From Bog-473 sp963804055 (GTDB taxonomy: Bacteria; Actinomycetota; Acidimicrobiia; Acidimicrobiales; RAAP-2): 64,000 nt of DNA. A model generated the notes under the pieces. It was not told the DNA's origin. It searched no databases and saw nothing but the letters and a program-made list of their open reading frames with translations. Every line of letters begins with the position of its first letter. The first letter of the stretch is position 1. Where the stretch lies: positions 1 through 64,000 of the forward strand of contig CAWDOU010000013.1 of assembly GCA_963804055.1 (NCBI GenBank). The letters are read 5' to 3'. Both the position numbers and the translations under genes were made by a program. Positions 60,014-64,000 of this stretch are shown here, piece after piece.

Positions 60014-61270
60014 CTAACCGAACCGGGCCGCGTTCACCGCTTGGACGAAGTCCTGCTGGGCCCGGGCCAGCCGGGTGAAGACCTGCTCCACCTCCAGCTT
60101 CTTCACCAGGGCCTGGTAGGCGGACTCCGTTGGCGCGGCCTCGGACAACGCGGCCGACACCCGCTGGGCGTTCTGCGCCGCAGCAGTCATCTCGTCGATG
60201 GTGCTCTGGCTCACCCCACCGCCGTTCGAGCTCTCGAGGGCGCTGACGAACGAGCCGAGCTGCCGGGAGAGGGCACCATCGGCCTGCTCCAGACAGGAGA
60301 CGGACTGGCAGTCCTTCGCCGTCGTGGCAAACCCGTTGAGGTTCGTGACCAGTTGGTTGTTGACCTGCACCAGATTCTCGTGGTTGCCGATGGAGGCCTC
60401 GAGCAGCCCCAGGCCGGCGGCCGCGGCCACGCCGAGCACGATGCACACCACGAGGAGGCGCTTGGCCCCCATGCCCAGGATCAGCATCCACGGCGGTGCC
60501 GGCGGCGCCTCCTGATCCGGTCCGCCGGCGATGGGTTCGGGGGCAACCGCTCCGGGGACGAGCGCCGCTGCCGGCACGGGCAGATCGCCGAACAACTCGC
60601 CGGGGTAGGTCGGGACGAGGAGGGAGAGGTACCCGATGAAGCGGAGCTCGTAACGAATGAAGACCTGGTACGCCTCGTGGACCGGCTTCGGCAGCCATCC
60701 GGTGATCAAGACGACGAACCACATGACGACCGCGACGACCTGGAGCCCGAGCCCGGTGATGCGCAGCGCAATGCTGGCGGGGATCACCAGGACCAGCCGG
60801 AAGAGGACGGCGGCACGGTTCAGCTTGGTGGCGGGTGGCACCAGGAGGCTCGTGCCGGACCCCGGAACGTCTCGCGCCGCGAAGGGCGGAAAGCGGTCGG
60901 TCAGGAGGTAGGTGTACGCCTCGAGCCTGAGCACCAGCCGCAGCAGCATCGTCACCATCGTCCGCACGAATCCCGGGGTGCGTCCCGTGGCGAGGGCGGC
61001 GAACCATCCGAGCACCACACAGACGAAGGTGGCGATGTCGACCACGAGGACGACCAACGCCAGGGGAAGGGCCAGGACGGCGCGCAGCAAGACGGTCCAC
61101 CGTCGCTGCCGCCGGCGCTCGGGCAGGATGGCCAGGATCGGGAGGGGCTCCACGGGAGGGCTCAACCGGGGGTAACTCCCCTGGTCCGGGGACGGCGACG
61201 GGACCGGTCGTGAGGTCGTCGCTGCGGCCGTGCCGTGGTCGGCTCCGTACTCCTCCTCCGGTCCGTTCAC
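60014..61270 (-). CDS. DUF4389-type multi-span membrane protein
   Basis: A 418-residue membrane protein. A proline-rich cytoplasmic N-terminus leads to hydrophobic segments around VLLRAVLALPLALVVLVVDIA, TFVCVVLGWFAALATGR and IALRITGLGLQVVAVVMWFVV, with the DUF4389-like blocks WFAALATGRTPGF and LRLEAYTYLLTDRFPPF. A second half begins with another membrane span (LLVVCIVLGVAAAAGLGLLE) followed by a helical extracytoplasmic domain with one Cys pair (CQSVSC). Function unknown. Its start overlaps the stop of the upstream small gene (ATGA). Confidence 0.7.
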   Translation of the reverse strand: MNGPEEEYGADHGTAAATTSRPVPSPSPDQGSYPRLSPPVEPLPILAILPERRRQRRWTVLLRAVLALPLALVVLVVDIATFVCVVLGWFAALATGRTPGFVRTMVTMLLRLVLRLEAYTYLLTDRFPPFAARDVPGSGTSLLVPPATKLNRAAVLFRLVLVIPASIALRITGLGLQVVAVVMWFVVLITGWLPKPVHEAYQVFIRYELRFIGYLSLLVPTYPGELFGDLPVPAAALVPGAVAPEPIAGGPDQEAPPAPPWMLILGMGAKRLLVVCIVLGVAAAAGLGLLEASIGNHENLVQVNNQLVTNLNGFATTAKDCQSVSCLEQADGALSRQLGSFVSALESSNGGGVSQSTIDEMTAAAQNAQRVSAALSEAAPTESAYQALVKKLEVEQVFTRLARAQQDFVQAVNAARFG

Positions 61271-61581
61271 GACCCGACGACCTTCATCGATCCGCCCAGG
61301 AACACCAGGAACGGCGACCGGTACAGCACCGTTGTCGTCCGGCCGGGGACGACGTCGACGCTGAGGCTCGCCTTGCCCATGTCGCTGGAGAACAGATACC
61401 GGAACGAGACCCGCACGTCATGCGCCCCCGGTGGGACGGTGAAGAAGTGGTCACCCCACCGCAGGACGGAGGTGGCGCCGTCGATCGTGACATTGGTCTT
61501 GAAGAGCAGGAGGAGGAATGCCAGGGGGAAGATCTTCGTCCTGACAAGGATGCCGGTGGCAGTGCTCTCGGTTGCGGACAT
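61267..61581 (-). CDS. Small beta-rich hypothetical protein
   Basis: A 104-residue protein starting at ATG 61581 (MSATESTATGILVRTK), with GGGAG upstream. A hydrophobic stretch (KIFPLAFLLLLFKTNVTIDG) is followed by strand-rich sequence (WGDHFFTVPPGAHDVRVSFRY, LSVDVVPGRTTTVLYRSPFLV). It looks like a small sandwich domain, possibly membrane-associated. It is coupled to the DUF4389 gene, so the two may work together. No family is recognised. Confidence 0.6.
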   Translation of the reverse strand: MSATESTATGILVRTKIFPLAFLLLLFKTNVTIDGATSVLRWGDHFFTVPPGAHDVRVSFRYLFSSDMGKASLSVDVVPGRTTTVLYRSPFLVFLGGSMKVVGS

Positions 61582-61736
61582 CTGGTGCTCCCTCCCATTG
61601 CGACCCGGCTGTCGGAGCGGGTCGGCCCTTTCGGTCGGGACGTTAGGCAACCCCGGTAAAGAGACGGTAAGGGCAGCGGAGAGCGGTTCCCGCCACGGTC
61701 GGACCGACGGGGCGCCGTCAGTGGGAGGATGCGAGG

Positions 61737-62936
61737 ATGCCGAGCGACCGGACCACGGTGACAGAGCTCGGCACGGGCCTCGGCATGTTGGGGCTGGCCG
61801 GCATCGACGATGCGGTGCAGTCGCACACCGGGGTGATGCACAGCCTGTCGCCCGAGATGTGGGAACGCCTCGAACGCCTCAGGGCCGGGGGCGCCTACGA
61901 CGCCGAGTTCCATGCCGCCTGGGCGAACGGCCAGGCCTTTCTGGCCGCCGCCGACGGCCTGCGGAGCCGTTTGCCCCAGATCATTGAGTGGAAGGGCACC
62001 GGCCGCGCGCCGGGCGACGAGGTGGCGCCGATCGACCTCCGGGTCGATCACGTGTACCTGGTGAGCTGCAAGTACCTCTCCAAGATCCTCTTCAACGTGT
62101 CACCGGCGAGCGTCTTCGATGCCCTGCTCTTCGGAGGGACGGCCCGGGGCACCCACGGGGCGCGGGACGTCGGTCCCGGCGGCGGCGATTGGTACGCCGA
62201 GGTGGCGCCGGCCGAGTACCAGGACCTCTACGACTGCGTCCGTCAGGCGGCACAGCATGCCGCCGAGGCAGCCGCGCCCTCCCCTCGCGCGCCGTCGTTC
62301 CCGACGGGACGACCCGGACACCCGCCGGCGGCGGTTGCGCTCCCCGGACTCGGGGAGACGCCGGCCGCCGCGGCGCCCGGCGCCGAGCGGTCGCACCACC
62401 GGCCCGTACCACCCGCAGTGCAGGATCTGCCGCGGCGCGCCGTCGACCTGACCGTGGCGCAGCGCGACGCGCTCGGCCAGTGGCTCCGCGCGGGCTGGCC
62501 ACCCGGGGCCAAGGACCGCTACTCCGACCTGTCGCGCACCGTTGCCGGTGCGTCGGTGCGCCGCTGGGAGGCGGCCATGGACGACCGGGGCGGCACCGGT
62601 GAGGCCATGCTCTGGCGCCTCCTCCGCATCGGGAGCGCGCCCTACTTCGTGCTGGGCTCCGCGGCCGGGCGCTCCCTGCGCCTCCGCATCGCCACCTCGT
62701 GGGACTGGCGCCAGCACTTCCAGCTGATCGCCATCTCCATGGAGGGCCAGGCGGGCGGTCAGCCCCGGGTGGGCTGGGAGGCGGTCGTGCGCGACCGCAC
62801 CTCGAACGAGATGCACACGGTGGTGGGCCACATTGAGGTGCGCTGGAGCCATGGCCGTTTCGGCGGGCTCCCCGAGGCCAAGGGATACCTCGACACGCCG
62901 CACCACCTCGTTCCCGGGTATTTCGCCCTGCGATGA
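61737..62936 (+). CDS. Hypothetical protein with possible restriction-endonuclease-like core
   Basis: A 399-residue protein. The N-terminal part (LRSRLPQIIEWKGTGRAPG, then APIDLRVDHVYLVSCKYLSKI) has an acidic residue, a later Asp strand and a Lys in SCKY, the spacing of a PD-(D/E)xK nuclease core. A variable Pro-rich linker follows (about residues 180-235), then a C-terminal domain with WRLLRIGSAPYFVLGSAAG and EMHTVVGHIEVRWSHGRFGG. I do not recognise the family; the nuclease idea is pattern-based only. Its stop overlaps the start of the GNAT gene by 4 bases. Confidence 0.5.
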   Translation: MPSDRTTVTELGTGLGMLGLAGIDDAVQSHTGVMHSLSPEMWERLERLRAGGAYDAEFHAAWANGQAFLAAADGLRSRLPQIIEWKGTGRAPGDEVAPIDLRVDHVYLVSCKYLSKILFNVSPASVFDALLFGGTARGTHGARDVGPGGGDWYAEVAPAEYQDLYDCVRQAAQHAAEAAAPSPRAPSFPTGRPGHPPAAVALPGLGETPAAAAPGAERSHHRPVPPAVQDLPRRAVDLTVAQRDALGQWLRAGWPPGAKDRYSDLSRTVAGASVRRWEAAMDDRGGTGEAMLWRLLRIGSAPYFVLGSAAGRSLRLRIATSWDWRQHFQLIAISMEGQAGGQPRVGWEAVVRDRTSNEMHTVVGHIEVRWSHGRFGGLPEAKGYLDTPHHLVPGYFALR

Positions 62937-63520
62937 GCGCGTTCGACCTCGCGGCCTTCACGCCTCCCTTGCACGTCCCGACACTGGTCGCCCCGCCGGT
63001 GGTGCTCCGTCCCTATGCGGCCTCCGACCTCGGACTCGTGCGCCAGGCGTCCGACGATCCCCTGATCCCCTCCATCTCGTCCGTGCCGCGTCGCTACACC
63101 AGCGACGCCGGCCGGGCCTTCATAGAGCGCCAGCATGCGCGCGGCACCGAGGGCGACGGCTACTCCTTCGTCATTGCGTCGGACACCGAGCCCAAGACGG
63201 GTCTCGGATCGATCGGCCTCTGGCTGCGGGAGATCGAGAGTGGACGCGCCTCCATCGGCTACTGGCTCGTTGCCGGAGCGCGAGGGCAGGGTCTGGCGGC
63301 GCACGCATTGCGGGCCGTCGTCTCGTTCGCCTTCGACGAACTGCACATCCCGCGCCTGCACCTCTTCGTGGAGCCCTGGAACCTGGCATCGGCCCGCACC
63401 GCCGTGGCCGCTGGCTTCGACCGCGAGGCGGCGCTGCGAGGATGGGAGCGCATCGACGATGCGCAGCACGATGTCGACTGCTTTGCGCTGCTCTGCACGG
63501 AGTGGGCCGGCCACCAGTAG
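62933..63520 (+). CDS. GNAT-family N-acetyltransferase (RimJ/RimL-like)
   Basis: A 195-residue acetyltransferase of the type that acetylates protein N-termini or small substrates. VVLRPYAASDLGLVRQASDDP is the N-terminal fold, IGYWLVAGARGQGLAAHALRA carries the acetyl-CoA motif, and LHLFVEPWNLASARTAVAAGF is the C-terminal signature of RimJ-like enzymes. The start ATG 62933 overlaps the preceding stop (ATGA), so the two genes are co-translated. Substrate unknown. Confidence 0.9.
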   Translation: MSAFDLAAFTPPLHVPTLVAPPVVLRPYAASDLGLVRQASDDPLIPSISSVPRRYTSDAGRAFIERQHARGTEGDGYSFVIASDTEPKTGLGSIGLWLREIESGRASIGYWLVAGARGQGLAAHALRAVVSFAFDELHIPRLHLFVEPWNLASARTAVAAGFDREAALRGWERIDDAQHDVDCFALLCTEWAGHQ

Positions 63521-63662
63521 GGAGACAGCGCCTCCCGGCTCTGCGAGACTGCCCCGGTGTCGGGCGCGACCGCCACCCGCCGCGTCATCACCTGCGAGGG
63601 ATTGGTGCCGGGGCGGTCCGACGGCCGATCATGACAGTCCGAGAGATGGGGAGGGAACGCTG

Positions 63663-64000
63663 ATGCTGGTGCTCGCGGAGGTCGACGATCGGGTGGCCAC
63701 GGTCACGCTCAACCGCCCGGAGGCGCGCAACGCCATTTCGGCCGAGCTGCACGCGCAGCTCGACGAGACCATCACCGGCCTCGACACCCGGGACGACGTG
63801 GGCTGCATCGTCCTCACCGGCGCCGATCCGGCTTTCTGCGCAGGGATGGACCTCAAGTCGCTGGCCACCGAACTGCGGGAGGTGCAGAAGGAACGGCAGC
63901 GCCGTCCCGCACAGCGCTCCGGCATGATGCCGCCCCACGACACCCCGGTCATCGGCGCCATCAACGGTCCGACGGTCACTGGTGGGTTGGAGCTGGCCAT
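63663..64000 (+). CDS. Enoyl-CoA hydratase/isomerase family protein, 5' part
   Basis: The first 112 residues of a crotonase-fold enzyme. VATVTLNRPEARNAISAEL begins the fold, CIVLTGADPAFCAGMDLKSLA forms the oxyanion-hole loop, and VIGAINGPTVTGGLELA is the second oxyanion region, which reaches the edge of the window. ATG 63663 has GGGAGG upstream. The catalytic glutamates beyond the edge are not visible, so hydratase, isomerase or other activity cannot be chosen. Confidence 0.88.
   Translation, partial: MLVLAEVDDRVATVTLNRPEARNAISAELHAQLDETITGLDTRDDVGCIVLTGADPAFCAGMDLKSLATELREVQKERQRRPAQRSGMMPPHDTPVIGAINGPTVTGGLELA

Overview
This window looks like a composite of DNA from at least two, probably three or more, unrelated bacteria, joined at abrupt breaks near 13,420-13,440, 13,796 and 14,990. 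The most economical reading is a metagenomic scaffold with misjoins. Everything from 15 kb to the right end reads as one high-GC actinobacterial genome, probably Acidimicrobiia-like (Lsr2, a DUF2510 protein, an F420-type oxidoreductase, FAYFTS-type secreted proteins, a monoderm-style pilus locus). The taxonomic names are inferred from gene content and order, not from a search.

1-13.42 kb is alphaproteobacterial (Rhizobiales-like): an M24 peptidase, pgi, an ABC-F ATPase, a BNR-repeat protein with a MoaD/ThiS partner, an M20 amidohydrolase, leuB, holA, and the near-origin cluster parB-parA-rsmG-mnmG with a perfect parS site inside the start of rsmG. Nearly every gene here carries one or more single-base frameshifts. 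13.42-14.99 kb holds fragments: a YefM antitoxin, a YoeB toxin cut short, a receiver-domain protein and a GDSL arylesterase, all from a different source, perhaps acidobacterial.

15-17.3 kb has small actinobacterial genes (DUF2510 protein, Lsr2 variant, zinc-ribbon protein, DinB-like protein). 17.7-36.6 kb is a type IV pilus locus. It holds a 524-residue prepilin-like protein, a giant protein of about 2,940 residues that begins with a prepilin-type signal and continues as 24 Ig-like repeats of about 110 residues, a PilX-like protein with IPT/TIG domains, PilB, PilC, a major-pilin candidate, PilT, and the prepilin peptidase PilD on the opposite strand. The first three genes overlap by 4 bases, so they are likely made together. 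I read the giant protein as a pilus-borne adhesin, and it is the most interesting object in the window.

36.9-38.8 kb has a polytopic membrane protein and a small hypothetical gene. 39.2-49.8 kb (minus strand) is a secreted-matrix cluster: two small FAYFTS proteins, an Ig-like protein ending in RTX-like glycine/aspartate repeats, and a protein of about 1,770 residues with nine Ig-like units and three near-identical 501-bp units. A tandem RNA-like structure lies in the leader ahead of this cluster.

50.3-64 kb contains intact genes: P450, TetR and F420-type oxidoreductase with a likely TetR operator in the P450 promoter, a NarL-type two-component pair, an ABC1/UbiB kinase, two GNAT acetyltransferases, a DNA methyltransferase, a DUF4389 membrane protein, a possible nuclease-like protein, and the start of an enoyl-CoA hydratase. 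The contrast between the frameshift-rich left and centre and the clean right end matters when judging which broken genes are really broken.
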